A DNA stretch of 64,000 bases from CAWDVH01 sp963805705 (GCA_963805705.1 CAWDVH010000004.1:496001-560000); one strand, 5' to 3'; positions 1 through 9,016 are shown, counted from the stretch's first letter. The notes: generated from the letters alone by a model not told the origin. A program made the numbers and translations.

Positions 1-21
1 CCCGACCTGGCACCGGGAATC

Positions 22-747
22 ATGGAAAGATCGGGTATTCCACCAGCTGGGGGGTTGATTTTGGAACGGCCCGCGGTAACTGAGGCGAGGACTGCCAGCC
101 GGCGGCGGCACCGCGTGGCCGGGGACGAGATGCTCGATGCGGCCTGCGCGGTATTCGCGGCCGAGGGGTTCGATCACGCCAAGATGGAGACCATCGCGGC
201 CCGGGCCGGGACCACCAAGCCGACGCTGTACGCCCGGTTCGGCCCGAAGGAGCGGCTTTTTGCGATCGCGGTGCGCCGGGAGCACGAGCTGCTCAGCGCC
301 TGGGTGGTTGCCCAGTATGAGGAAGGCCCCGACGAGCCGTTCCACCTGCGGCTGCACCGCTGGATCGCCACGTATTTCGATTTCGTCCGCGAGCGGCCTG
401 ACGGCTTCAGGCTGACCTTCGAGGGCGAGCGGCATGCCGCCGCCGCGGCCGCCATCGAGGAGGTAACCGACGAGCGCATTGACCGGCTCGCGCACCTCAT
501 CACCGGCCTAACCGGCCGCCCGGACGGGGCCGGCCCGCGGGTGCTGGCCGCGGCTATCAACGGCATGCTCCGGTGGTGCGCGCGAGAAGCCATCCGTCAC
601 CCCGGCGTTGATATCGATGAGGTCGCGGCGCTCGCCGAGTCGATGGTGTACGGCGCGGCGCGGGGAGTGAACCTCGACGTGATGGACAAGATCACCCAGT
701 CCGCCGGGGGGCCAGGCGCGGAAAGCGGCCAGCCCGAGAGCGCCTAG
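22..747 (+). CDS. TetR/AcrR family transcriptional regulator
   Basis: A 241-residue one-component regulator. Residues about 33-80 form the TetR DNA-binding domain; the recognition region is AGTTKPTLYARF, followed by the typical KERLF turn. The rest is a helical ligand-binding domain with no recognisable ligand signature. The ATG start lies 21 bases from the window edge, so upstream context is incomplete; a TTG at 61 preceded by a G-rich stretch would give a shorter protein still containing the whole HTH. It is co-oriented with the AMP-ligase operon that starts 76 bases downstream and may control it. That link is inference from position only. Confidence 0.9.
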   Translation: MERSGIPPAGGLILERPAVTEARTASRRRHRVAGDEMLDAACAVFAAEGFDHAKMETIAARAGTTKPTLYARFGPKERLFAIAVRREHELLSAWVVAQYEEGPDEPFHLRLHRWIATYFDFVRERPDGFRLTFEGERHAAAAAAIEEVTDERIDRLAHLITGLTGRPDGAGPRVLAAAINGMLRWCAREAIRHPGVDIDEVAALAESMVYGAARGVNLDVMDKITQSAGGPGAESGQPESA

Positions 748-823
748 CGCTTCTCCCGCGCGTCGGGCTTCCCGCCCCGGTCCCCGGCGCCGGCGCGGCC
801 GGGCGGCACGGCAGACTGGTGGG

Positions 824-2416
824 ATGACCGACCAGCCAGTGACCGACCAGCCGCCAGTGACCGACCAGCCGCCAGTGACCGAGCGGGCCAGCCGGACGGC
901 CGGCGAGCCGCTCAGCGCGCTCCTGGCTCACGGGGAGCCGTCACGGGCGGCGTTCGTGGTCCCTGACAGCGGCCAGGTGCTGACCTACGCGCAGGTGGCG
1001 GACAGGATCGAGGCCCTCGCGCAGCAGCTGGCCGGGGCGGGAGTCCAGCGCGGCGACCGGGTTGCCCTCACGCTGCCCAATGGCCCCGACTTCGTCCTGC
1101 TCTTGCTGGCCATCGCCGCACTCGGGGCGGCCGGGGCGCCGCTCAACCCCGCGTACACGCAGGCCGAGTTCACTTTCTTCCTGACCGACATCGGCCCCCG
1201 GCTGTTCCTGATCCCGGCCAGCCGGCCGGCGGCGGCGGTGGCGGCCGCGGAAGCCACCTCCTCGACGCTGCTCACGGTCGAGGCCGGCGATGACGGGCCG
1301 CCCCGGCTGCTCGCCGCGGGGAACGGGGGGCCGGTCGCGCCGCAGCCGTCGTTCGCGCCGGGCGGGCCCGATGACGTGGCCGTGGTCCTGCATACCAGCG
1401 GGACGACCAGCCGCCCGAAGCAGGTTCCGCTGCTCCAGCGGAACCTGATGGCCTCGGTCCGCACGATCGCGGCGCATTACGAGCTCAGCTCGGCGGATGT
1501 GTCGTTCTGCGTGATGCCCCTTTTCCATATCCACGGGCTCGTGGCCTCGGCCTTCGCGGCGCTGAGCACCGGCGGGACGGTCATCGCCCCGCGCCGCTTC
1601 ACCCCGCACCGCTTCTGGCCGCAGGCCCGCGAGCACGGGGCCACCTGGCTGTCAGCCGGCCCGACGCTGCATCAGATGATTCTCGACCGGGCCGATGACG
1701 CCGGCCCGCCGCCCACGCTGCGATTCGTGCGCTCGTGCAGCTCGGCGCTGTCGCCAGCGCTGCTGGAACGGGCCGAACGCAGCTACCGGGTGCCGATGCT
1801 GGAGGCATACGGCATGACCGAGGCGAGCCATCAGATGGCCTCCAACCCGCTTCCCCCGGCCGCGCGGGTGCCGGGCTCGGTCGGCGTGCCCACCGGCACC
1901 GAGATCGGCGTGGTCGACGCCGACGGGACGTTCCTGCCCGACGGGAGCCCCGGCGAGGTCGTCATCCGCGGTCCCGGCGTGATGTCCGGCTACGTGAGCA
2001 ACCCGGCCGCCACGGCCGAGGCGTTCTTCGGCGACTGGTTCCGCACGGGTGATCGCGGGGTCCTGCGGGACGGCTACCTGACCCTGGAGGGGCGGCTCAA
2101 GGAGATGATCATCCGCGGCGGCGAGAACATCGCCCCGGCGGAGATCGAGCAGGTCCTCATGTCCCATCCGGCCGTGCTCGACGCGGTGTGCTTCGGGGTG
2201 CCGGACGACAAGTACGGGGAGCTCGTGGCCGCCGCGGTGACGCTGGGACAGGACGCCGAGGCCAGGGACCTGATCGACCACTGCCGGCAGCAGCTGGCCG
2301 CGTTCAAGGTGCCGACCAAGATCGATATCCTGCCGGAGATACCGCGCACGCCCACGGGCAAGGTGCAGCGCCGGAAGGTGGCCGAGTTCGTCGCGCAGCG
2401 GCCGGACGGGTCATGA
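824..2416 (+). CDS. AMP-dependent acyl-CoA synthetase, oxalyl-CoA-synthetase-like
   Basis: A 530-residue ANL-superfamily ligase that activates a carboxylic acid to acyl-AMP and then the CoA thioester. Visible motifs: the P-loop SGTTSRPKQ near residue 190, YGMTEAS near 328, the hinge GRLKEMIIRGGENIAPAEIE, and the C-terminal lysine motif PRTPTGKVQRRK near 510. The stretch from MPLFHIHG through the SCSSALSP and MASNPLPP segments resembles the plant AAE3/yeast Pcs60 oxalyl-CoA synthetase subgroup more than long-chain FadD enzymes; substrate assignment is inference. The N terminus is a TDQPPV repeat encoded by 18-bp units. The stop overlaps the next gene's ATG (ATGA), so translation is coupled. 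Confidence 0.85.
   Translation: MTDQPVTDQPPVTDQPPVTERASRTAGEPLSALLAHGEPSRAAFVVPDSGQVLTYAQVADRIEALAQQLAGAGVQRGDRVALTLPNGPDFVLLLLAIAALGAAGAPLNPAYTQAEFTFFLTDIGPRLFLIPASRPAAAVAAAEATSSTLLTVEAGDDGPPRLLAAGNGGPVAPQPSFAPGGPDDVAVVLHTSGTTSRPKQVPLLQRNLMASVRTIAAHYELSSADVSFCVMPLFHIHGLVASAFAALSTGGTVIAPRRFTPHRFWPQAREHGATWLSAGPTLHQMILDRADDAGPPPTLRFVRSCSSALSPALLERAERSYRVPMLEAYGMTEASHQMASNPLPPAARVPGSVGVPTGTEIGVVDADGTFLPDGSPGEVVIRGPGVMSGYVSNPAATAEAFFGDWFRTGDRGVLRDGYLTLEGRLKEMIIRGGENIAPAEIEQVLMSHPAVLDAVCFGVPDDKYGELVAAAVTLGQDAEARDLIDHCRQQLAAFKVPTKIDILPEIPRTPTGKVQRRKVAEFVAQRPDGS
839..874 (+). repeat. 18-bp tandem repeat in the ligase 5' end
   Basis: Two perfect 18-bp units (GTGACCGACCAGCCGCCA) lie just after a 15-bp partial unit at 824-838. 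They encode a VTDQPP repeat ahead of the conserved ligase domain, so they probably do not touch catalysis. Confidence 0.85.
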
Positions 2417-3399
2417 AGTTCGCCGTGCTGGGCGCCGGCGCGATCGGCGCGTATGTCGGTGCGGCGCTGACCCGCGGCGGCGCGGATGTCACCCTGATCG
2501 CCAGGGGGCCGCACCTGGCGGCGATGGCCGAGCATGGCGTCCGGGTACTGTCGCCCCGCGGCGACTTCACCGCCCATCCGCGCGCCACCGACGACCTGGC
2601 GGCGGTCGCCGACGCTGACGTGATCTTCGTCGCGCTCAAGGCCTACAGCCTGCCCGAGATCGCTCCGCGGCTGGCCAAGGTGCTCTCGCCTGGCGCCGCG
2701 ACAATCTGGGCGCAAAACGGAATCCCCTGGTGGTACTTCCAGTCTCTTCCCGAGCCCGTCGGGGGCGCCGGGCTGCAGAGCGTGGACCCGGGCGCGGTGA
2801 TCGCCAGCTCGATCGGCCCCGAGCACAACATCGGATGCGTGGTGTACTGCTCGACCGAGATCATCGAGCCCGGGGTGATCCGGCATATCGAGGGCACCCG
2901 GTTCACCATCGGCGAGCCGGACGGATCGGCGTCGGACCGGTGCGCCGAGATCTCGGCCGCGTTCGCCGCGGGCGGCCTGCGGGCGCCGGTCGAGGCCCGG
3001 CTGCGTGACCAGATCTGGCTCAAGCTCATCGGCAACGTGGCGTTCAACCCGATCACGGCGCTGACCGGGGCGACGCTGGGGGAGCTGGGCGCGGTGCCGC
3101 AGATGCCCGACCTGCTCCGGGCGATCTTCGCCGAGTGCGCCGCCGTGGCGGGCCGGCTGGAGATCAGCTTCCCGGTCTCGCTGGAACGGCGCCTGGCGGC
3201 CGGGCTGGCCGTGGGCGACCACAAGACATCGATGCTCCAGGACGCCGAGGCGGGCAAGCGGCTCGAGCTGGACTGCATGACCGGAGCGGTCGTGGAACTC
3301 GCCGACCGGCTCGGCATCGACGTCCCGCACGTGCGGACCGTCCACGCCTGCGCCAAGCTCCTCGATCACCTGGGAACCCGCCGACCGGCTCGGGCCTGA
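2413..3399 (+). CDS. 2-dehydropantoate 2-reductase (ketopantoate reductase) family
   Basis: A 328-residue NADPH-dependent 2-oxoacid reductase of the ApbA/PanE family. The N-terminal Rossmann motif is GAGAIGAYVG. The expected lysine after the cofactor domain is in VALKAYS (about residue 75), and the catalytic K/N pair is in KLIGNVAFNPITALT (about K204 and N208). The SMLQD motif with flanking conserved residues is near 276. In pantothenate synthesis the family makes pantoate, but no panB or panC is nearby and several paralogues reduce other 2-oxoacids. It overlaps the upstream ligase by 4 bases and precedes the ThDP enzyme by 38 bases, suggesting one operon. Confidence 0.85.
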   Translation: MKFAVLGAGAIGAYVGAALTRGGADVTLIARGPHLAAMAEHGVRVLSPRGDFTAHPRATDDLAAVADADVIFVALKAYSLPEIAPRLAKVLSPGAATIWAQNGIPWWYFQSLPEPVGGAGLQSVDPGAVIASSIGPEHNIGCVVYCSTEIIEPGVIRHIEGTRFTIGEPDGSASDRCAEISAAFAAGGLRAPVEARLRDQIWLKLIGNVAFNPITALTGATLGELGAVPQMPDLLRAIFAECAAVAGRLEISFPVSLERRLAAGLAVGDHKTSMLQDAEAGKRLELDCMTGAVVELADRLGIDVPHVRTVHACAKLLDHLGTRRPARA

Positions 3400-3437
3400 T
3401 CAGGACGGCGATCGCGGTCCTGGCTAGGCTCTCGGTC

Positions 3438-5099
3438 GTGACCGAGCTCCCGCGCAGTACCGCCGAGTTGATGGTGCAGTGCCTGGAGAACGAGGGCGTG
3501 ACGCACGTCTTCGGCATTCCGGGGGAAGAGAACATCCGGCTGGTCGAGGCCTTGTCCCGCTCGTCCATCCGGTATGTGCTCACGCGTCATGAGCAGGGGG
3601 CGTCGTTTATGGCCGAGACCTACGGCCGGCTCACGGGCCGCGCCGGGGTCTGCTCGGCGACCCTGGGCCCCGGCGCGATCAACCTGCTGCTGGGTACCGC
3701 GGATGCGACCACCAACTCCACGCCGCTGATCGCGCTGTCGGCGCAGGTCGGGATGAACCGGAGTTTCAAGGAATCCCATCAGGGCGTAGACCTGGTGTCG
3801 ATGTTCAAGCCGGTCAGTAAGTGGTCGGCACTGATCGCGACGCCGGGTGCCGTGCCGGAGATGATCCGCAAGGCCTTCAAGCTGGCCCAGACCGAGCGGC
3901 CGGGCGCGGTCTACCTGGCCGTCCCCGAGGACGTAGAGCAGGCGGCGGCGCCCGGCGAGCTGGCGCCGCTCAGGGTAAACGTGCCGCGGCCCGACGAGCC
4001 TGCGCCCGATCAGGTCGAGCGGGCCGTCGCGCTGCTGCGCGCGGCGCGTTGTCCCGTGGTGCTGGCCGGGCACGGCGCCGCGCGGGCGCATGCGGGCGCC
4101 GCGCTGCGCCGTTTCGCCGATGCGCTGGGGGTTCCGGTCGCCACCACGTTCCACGGCAAGGGGGTCTTCCCCGATGATCACCCGCTGGCCCTCGGCGCGG
4201 TGGGATTCATGCGCCACGACTACGTCAACTTCGGCTTCGACCGCGCGGACCTCATCGTGGCCGTCGGCTATGAGCTGCAGGAATTCGACCCTGAGCGGAT
4301 CAACCCGCACGGCGACACCAAGATCATCCATATCCACCGGTTCCCGGCCGAGGTCGACGCCCACTATGACGTCGCCGTCGGCCTGCACTCCGACATCGGG
4401 CGCAGCCTCGATGCGCTCGCCGACGCGTGCGGGCAGCACGCGTCGGCCCGTTCCGGCGGGGACCGGATCCGCGAGTTGCTGGCCAGCGAGCTGGCCCGCG
4501 GCCGCAAGGACGACCGGTTTCCGCTGGCGCCGGCCCGGATCGTGGCCGACACGCGCGCGGCGCTCGACCGCCAGGACATCGTGCTGGTCGACACGGGCGC
4601 GCTGAAGATGTGGATGGCGCGCCTGTACCCCACCTACGAGCCGAATACCTGCCTGATCTCCAACGGGCTGTCCACGATGGCCTGGACAGTGCCGGGGGCG
4701 ATCGGCGCGAAGATCGCCAGGCCGGATTCCCGGGTGCTTGTCGCGACCGGTGACGGGGCCTTCCTGATGAACTCGCAGGAGATCGAGACCGCAGTCCGGC
4801 TCCGCCTGCCGATCGCCATCCTGATCTGGGTGGACGACGCCTACGGGCTGATCAGCTGGAAGATGGACCTCGAAATCGGCCACAACGTCGACACCACGTT
4901 CGGCAACCCGGACTTCGTGGCCTATGCCGAGAGCTTCGGGGCGACCGGGTACCGGATCAGCGCCGCGGACGAGCTGCTGCCGACGCTGCGCACGGCGCTG
5001 GCGGCCGACACGGTATCGGTGATCGCCTGTCCCGTTGACTACTCGGCCAACCTCGAGCTCATCGAGTCCCTCGGCGACATAGACGAATTCCCTTCTTAG
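3438..5099 (+). CDS. Acetolactate synthase large-subunit-like ThDP enzyme (AlsS type)
   Basis: A 553-residue thiamine-diphosphate enzyme with the standard order: PYR domain (residues 1-165, catalytic Glu in RHEQGASFMAETYGR), central domain, and PP domain with the GDGAFLMNSQE cofactor motif near 438. The C-terminal part (FVAYAESFGATGYRI, then CPVDYSANLEL) matches the catabolic AlsS branch, which condenses two pyruvates to acetolactate and needs no regulatory subunit; none is present here. GTG 3438 is chosen because the domain starts at once after it (ELPRSTAELMVQCLENEG); longer readings run into the upstream gene. Oxalyl-CoA decarboxylase belongs to the same superfamily and, given the ligase upstream, is the main alternative, but the C-terminal sequence argues against it. 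Confidence 0.82.
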   Translation: MTELPRSTAELMVQCLENEGVTHVFGIPGEENIRLVEALSRSSIRYVLTRHEQGASFMAETYGRLTGRAGVCSATLGPGAINLLLGTADATTNSTPLIALSAQVGMNRSFKESHQGVDLVSMFKPVSKWSALIATPGAVPEMIRKAFKLAQTERPGAVYLAVPEDVEQAAAPGELAPLRVNVPRPDEPAPDQVERAVALLRAARCPVVLAGHGAARAHAGAALRRFADALGVPVATTFHGKGVFPDDHPLALGAVGFMRHDYVNFGFDRADLIVAVGYELQEFDPERINPHGDTKIIHIHRFPAEVDAHYDVAVGLHSDIGRSLDALADACGQHASARSGGDRIRELLASELARGRKDDRFPLAPARIVADTRAALDRQDIVLVDTGALKMWMARLYPTYEPNTCLISNGLSTMAWTVPGAIGAKIARPDSRVLVATGDGAFLMNSQEIETAVRLRLPIAILIWVDDAYGLISWKMDLEIGHNVDTTFGNPDFVAYAESFGATGYRISAADELLPTLRTALAADTVSVIACPVDYSANLELIESLGDIDEFPS

Positions 5100-5280
5100 C
5101 GCCGCATAAAGCAACGTTGGCCCGGCCGATGCGCCCGATGTGGGACATCGAGCCGGCGTCCGCCCCGTCGCCGTCCACCCTGCCGGGGTGAAGCCGCGAC
5201 CGCCGTCAGCGCAGATCATGGGGGGCATCCGCCGGCGTCCTGCCGTGGTCCGGCGTGACGCGGCCGGAGGGAGCACAGGG

Positions 5281-6981
5281 ATGGCGCACCGGGTTGGAGT
5301 CCCGCTGTCCGCCGCCGGCCGCTGGCTGCGCTCGGTCAGGCCGCAGGGCAAGCACCTGCGCGCGGACATCATGGCCGGGCTGCCGGGCGCGATCAGCAGC
5401 GTGCCCGACGGGATGGCGGCTGCGGTCCTGGCTGGCGTCAACCCCGTTCAGGGCCTGTACGCGAGCTTCACGGGGCGGATCGCCGGCGGACTCAGCTCGA
5501 GTACCCGGCTCATGGTGATCACCACCACGTCCGCCGCCGCGCTGGCCGCGGGCTCGGCGCTGAGCGGCGTGCCGCAGGCCCAGCGCCCGCAGGCCCTGGT
5601 GCTGCTGGCGCTCATGGCCGGCGTCGCCCTGGTGGCGGCCGGGATCATCGGCCTGGGCCGGTACACCCAGTTCGTTTCCTACTCGGTAATGATCGGCTTC
5701 CTGACCGGGATCTCCGTGAACATCGTGTGCAGCCAGATCGCCGATCTGACCGGCGCGCAGGCGCACGGCAGCTTCCCCCTGGCCAAGGCGATCGACGTGC
5801 TCGCCCATCCGGCCGGCATAAATCTGCCGTCGCTGCTCACCGGGCTGGGCGCGCTGGCGATCCTGGTGGTGCTGACCCGGACCCGACTGGCGATGGTCGG
5901 CACGCTGATCGCCCTGGTCATCCCCACCGCGGTGGTGGTGCTGGCAGGCGCGGACAGCGTGGCCAGGGTCGGAGACGTCGGGGATATCCCTGGCGGTATC
6001 CCGCTCCCGCATTGGCCCGACTTCCGGCTCTTCTCGTTCAGCCTGGTCACGGGCGCCCTGGCGATCGCGGCGATCGTGCTGGTCCAGGGGGCCGGGGTCG
6101 CCGAAGCCGTGCCCAATGAGGACGGCCCGCCGTCCGACATCAACCGGGACATCGTCGCGCAGGGAGCAGGCAACCTGGCCGCGGCCTTCTTCCGCGGCAT
6201 GCCGGTAGGAGGCTCGGTCGGCCAGACCGCGCTCAACGCGAGTGTCGGCGGCCGTACCCGGTGGGCCGCCATCTCGTCCGGGGTGTGGATGCTGGTCATT
6301 CTCGCTATCTTCTCCGGGCTGGTCGCCAAGGTCGCGGTTCCGACCCTCGGGGCGATCCTCATCTTCGCGGCCATCGGCTCCCTGCAGGCGGGCGAGATCG
6401 CCAGCATCCTGCGCACCGGGCGGATCTCGCAGATCGTGGTGGTCACCACGTTCGCCGCCACGCTGTTCCTGCCCGTGGCCGAGGCGGTCGGCATCGGGGT
6501 CATCCTGTCGCTGCTGCTGCAGCTGAATCAGGAAGCCATGGACCTCACCGTGGTCGAGCTCATTCCCCGCGACGACGGTCGGTTCGAGGAACGCCCGCCC
6601 CCGGCCGTCCTGACCAGCCAGCACGTGACCATTCTCGATGTATACGGCAGCCTCCTGTACGCAGGTGCCCGTACCTTGCAGGCTCACCTGCCCGACCCGG
6701 CCGGGACGCAGGCGGCCGCGGTGGTGCTGCGGCTGCGGCGCCGCACCTCGCTCGGCGCAACCTTCGTCAAGGTGGTCGGCGACTACGCCAGCCGCCTCGC
6801 CGACGTCGACGGCCGGCTGTACCTCAGCGGCCTGCAGCCGAGCCTGACCGAGCGGCTCCGCCGCACCGGGCACATCGACGGGCCGGTGCGCACCTTCGAG
6901 GCGACCTCCGTAGTCGGCGAGTCAACCCAGGAGGCTTACCAGGACGCGCAGGCGTGGCTGGTCAGGAAGCAGGACGGCTGA
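5281..6981 (+). CDS. SulP family anion transporter with STAS domain
   Basis: A 566-residue inner-membrane SLC26/SulP permease. Residues 1-430 hold about a dozen hydrophobic segments. The first conserved block, DIMAGLPGAISSVPDGMAAA, is the SulP signature and is followed by GLYASFTG. Residues about 445-555 form a cytoplasmic STAS domain. Substrates in the family are sulfate, bicarbonate and dicarboxylates; this sequence alone does not decide. The ATG at 5281 is preceded by GGAGGGAG at good spacing, so it is preferred over an upstream in-frame start at 5140. It follows the ThDP gene by 181 bases and may have its own promoter. Confidence 0.88.
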   Translation: MAHRVGVPLSAAGRWLRSVRPQGKHLRADIMAGLPGAISSVPDGMAAAVLAGVNPVQGLYASFTGRIAGGLSSSTRLMVITTTSAAALAAGSALSGVPQAQRPQALVLLALMAGVALVAAGIIGLGRYTQFVSYSVMIGFLTGISVNIVCSQIADLTGAQAHGSFPLAKAIDVLAHPAGINLPSLLTGLGALAILVVLTRTRLAMVGTLIALVIPTAVVVLAGADSVARVGDVGDIPGGIPLPHWPDFRLFSFSLVTGALAIAAIVLVQGAGVAEAVPNEDGPPSDINRDIVAQGAGNLAAAFFRGMPVGGSVGQTALNASVGGRTRWAAISSGVWMLVILAIFSGLVAKVAVPTLGAILIFAAIGSLQAGEIASILRTGRISQIVVVTTFAATLFLPVAEAVGIGVILSLLLQLNQEAMDLTVVELIPRDDGRFEERPPPAVLTSQHVTILDVYGSLLYAGARTLQAHLPDPAGTQAAAVVLRLRRRTSLGATFVKVVGDYASRLADVDGRLYLSGLQPSLTERLRRTGHIDGPVRTFEATSVVGESTQEAYQDAQAWLVRKQDG

Positions 6982-7068
6982 GCCTGAGCCCGCTCGGCGT
7001 CCGGTCGATTCCTCCCGGGCGGCGACCAAGACGCAGCCATCATGCCGAGCGCGCAGAGGGCACAGCCC

Positions 7069-7602
7069 TCAGAGCTTTCCCTGGTTCCTGGCGGCCAGGA
7101 TGATCTGGGTCACCTGGTATGTGCTGAGCCCGAGCTTGCTCGCTATCTCCTCCGGCCGGAGCCGCTGCTGGTTGTAGAGCAGGGCCAGTTTCTCCTGCGA
7201 CTTGGTCCACGGGCGCGGGTCCGCCGTGCGGCGGGCCCGCGGCCGGGCCGGGGGAGCCGGCCGGGCCGGGGGAGCCGGCCGGGCCGGCGGAGCCGGGCGA
7301 TGAGCAGTCCCGGCACCGCCAGCCGGGCTGCTGGCGGTCTGGCTGGGGGCGTTCTGGCTGGGGGCGGGGCGCGCGGACGGGCCGAAGGAGCCTCGCCGCT
7401 GATCGTGGTACTTGCCGCCGGCCAGCTCCGCACGGGTCTGGTCGTCGAGAATCATGTACTGCTCGGCGGCCTTATTGACTCCCACGCCGACCATGGTCAG
7501 GCCCTGGGCATTCTTTTCCTGGCACTCACGCGCCATGCAGTAGCTGTACTTCTGTGCTCGCTCGGGATGCAGCTCTGCCCCGCACGTCACGCATTGCGGC
7601 AT
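7069..7602 (-). CDS. Conserved hypothetical: N-terminal Cys cluster, Pro/Ala repeat, C-terminal HTH
   Basis: A 177-residue protein I cannot name. It starts MPQCVTCGAELHPERA and continues to YCMARECQ, a CxxC plus CxxxxC arrangement likely to bind zinc. The middle is a low-complexity linker with three APPARP repeats. The last 45 residues (SQEKLALLYNQQRLRPEEIASKLGLSTYQVTQII) look like a sigma-region-4/LuxR-type helix-turn-helix. This suggests a DNA- or RNA-polymerase-associated regulator; that is inference. The ATG at 7602 is chosen because the upstream extension is unstructured; no strong ribosome binding site is seen. It lies downstream of the EF-Tu paralogue in the same direction. Confidence 0.6.
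   Translation of the reverse strand: MPQCVTCGAELHPERAQKYSYCMARECQEKNAQGLTMVGVGVNKAAEQYMILDDQTRAELAGGKYHDQRRGSFGPSARPAPSQNAPSQTASSPAGGAGTAHRPAPPARPAPPARPAPPARPRARRTADPRPWTKSQEKLALLYNQQRLRPEEIASKLGLSTYQVTQIILAARNQGKL
7243..7296 (-). repeat. 18-bp tandem repeat (three copies)
   Basis: Two identical 18-bp copies (7243-7260, 7261-7278) and one with a single change (7279-7296). They encode the Pro/Ala/Arg linker of the Cys-cluster/HTH protein. Confidence 0.85.
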
Positions 7603-7794
7603 TGTCTGGCTTTCGTCGGGATAGGAGAACGCGCTGGCGGCGCCGGACGGCAGCCAATGGCTCAACGTGGCAGCGCCCGCTGATAGGGAAAACCCCCGCT
7701 GCCCGTGCGATGTTCCCGCGCGGTGACCGCGCTCACCGCCCGGGCCGCTGCCCGTCCCGCGCGGCATGACCGGCATGGCGGGATGCGCCTGGTT

Positions 7795-7823
7795 CTCCCC
7801 AGGGAGCTCATTTCCCCGGGGAG
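7795..7823 (-). terminator. Hairpin after the EF-Tu paralogue
   Basis: Arms 7795-7803 and 7815-7823 form a 9-bp GC-rich stem (one G-U pair in RNA) starting 15 bases past the leftward EF-Tu stop. No U-run follows, as is common in high-GC terminators. Confidence 0.4.
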
Positions 7824-7837
7824 AGCCACGGGGCTCG

Positions 7838-9016
7838 TTAGCCGAGCACGGAGGTGACGGTTCCCGCGCCTACGGTTTTGCCGCCCTCGCGCATGACGAA
7901 GCCAAGGCCGTGGTCGAGAGCTACCGGCTTGCCCAGCTCTACGGCCACGGTCACCTGCTCGCCGGGCCGGGCGCTACCCGCCTCCCCCAGGTCCAGCCGC
8001 CCGGAGACGCTGGCGGTCCGGATGAAGAACTGCGGCCGGTAGCCAGTGCCGACCGGCGTCTGCCTGCCGCCTTCGGCGGCAGCCAGCAGGAACACCCTGG
8101 CGGTAAACCTGGCGTGCACCGTCAGGGTTCCGGGAGCAGCTACGACCTGGCCACGCCGGACCTGGCTGCGGCGGACGCCACGAAGCAGCAACGCGGCCTG
8201 GTCGCCGGCCTCGGCCCGCTCCATGGCCTTGCCGAACGTCTCGACACCGGTGACCACCGTGCTCAGCGGCACGCCGAAGCCGATCACCTCGGCCGCGTCG
8301 CCGACCCGGACGCGGCCCGCCTCGATAGCCCCCGTCACGACCGTGCCGCGGCCGGTGATGGACATGACGTTCTCCACCGGGAGCAGAAACGGGGCATCGG
8401 CGTACCGGGCGGGCACCGGCACGGAGGCGTCGACGGCGTCGAGCAGCGCGCCGATGGACGCCTCCCATCGCGGGTCGCCCGACAGCGCGCCGAGCGCGGA
8501 TACCCGAATGACCGGCACCTGGGCGCCTGGATAGCCGTAGGCCGACAGGAGCTCCCTGACCTCCAGCTCCACCAGGTCGGCGAGCTCGGGGTCGGCTACG
8601 TCAGCCTTGGTCAAGGCGACGACGACGTGCTTGATCCCGACCTGCCGGCCCAGCAGCACATGCTCGCGGGTCTGCGGCATGATCCCGTCGAGCGCGGACA
8701 CTACGAGGATCGCGCCATCGATCTGCGCCGCCCCCGTGATCATGTTCTTCACGTAGTCGGCGTGACCCGGCATGTCCACGTGCGCGTAGTGCCGGGTCGC
8801 GGTCTCGTACTCCACGCGCGCGATGTTGATGGTGATACCCCTGGCACTGTCCTCGGGGGCCCGGTCGATCCGCTCGAACGGCACGTAGGCCGCGGCTCCC
8901 CGGCGGGCGAGCACCTTGGTGATCGCCGCGGTGAGCGTGGTCTTGCCGTGATCGACGTGTCCCATGGTGCCGATGTTCAGATGCGGCTTGGTCCGTATGT
9001 AATCCTGCCTGGTCAT
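7838..9016 (-). CDS. tuf: Divergent EF-Tu paralogue
   Basis: A 392-residue translational GTPase that would deliver aminoacyl-tRNA to the ribosome. All three EF-Tu domains are present. G1 is GHVDHGKT (19-26), G2 RGITI (59-63), G3 DMPGH (81-85, where DCPGH is usual) and G4 TKAD (136-139, where NKxD is usual). Domain III keeps YRPQFFIRT and ends REGGKTVGAGTVTSVLG. The changed G3 and G4 positions and scattered substitutions mark it as a secondary EF-Tu, like the tuf2/tuf3 paralogues of some actinomycetes, rather than the main copy. It stands apart from the str operon genes. ATG 9016 has a GAGG ribosome binding site; the longer upstream reading has no homology to EF-Tu. Confidence 0.9.
   Translation of the reverse strand: MTRQDYIRTKPHLNIGTMGHVDHGKTTLTAAITKVLARRGAAAYVPFERIDRAPEDSARGITINIARVEYETATRHYAHVDMPGHADYVKNMITGAAQIDGAILVVSALDGIMPQTREHVLLGRQVGIKHVVVALTKADVADPELADLVELEVRELLSAYGYPGAQVPVIRVSALGALSGDPRWEASIGALLDAVDASVPVPARYADAPFLLPVENVMSITGRGTVVTGAIEAGRVRVGDAAEVIGFGVPLSTVVTGVETFGKAMERAEAGDQAALLLRGVRRSQVRRGQVVAAPGTLTVHARFTARVFLLAAAEGGRQTPVGTGYRPQFFIRTASVSGRLDLGEAGSARPGEQVTVAVELGKPVALDHGLGFVMREGGKTVGAGTVTSVLG

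Noticed and set aside
3438..5099. Oxalyl-CoA decarboxylase
   Set aside because: Tempting beside the oxalyl-CoA-synthetase-like ligase, but the central and C-terminal segments fit AlsS-type acetolactate synthase better. Kept as an alternative.
3366..5441. 691-codon open frame antisense to the ThDP enzyme
   Set aside because: Arg/Gly/His-rich translation without motifs; expected from high GC at third codon positions of the real gene.
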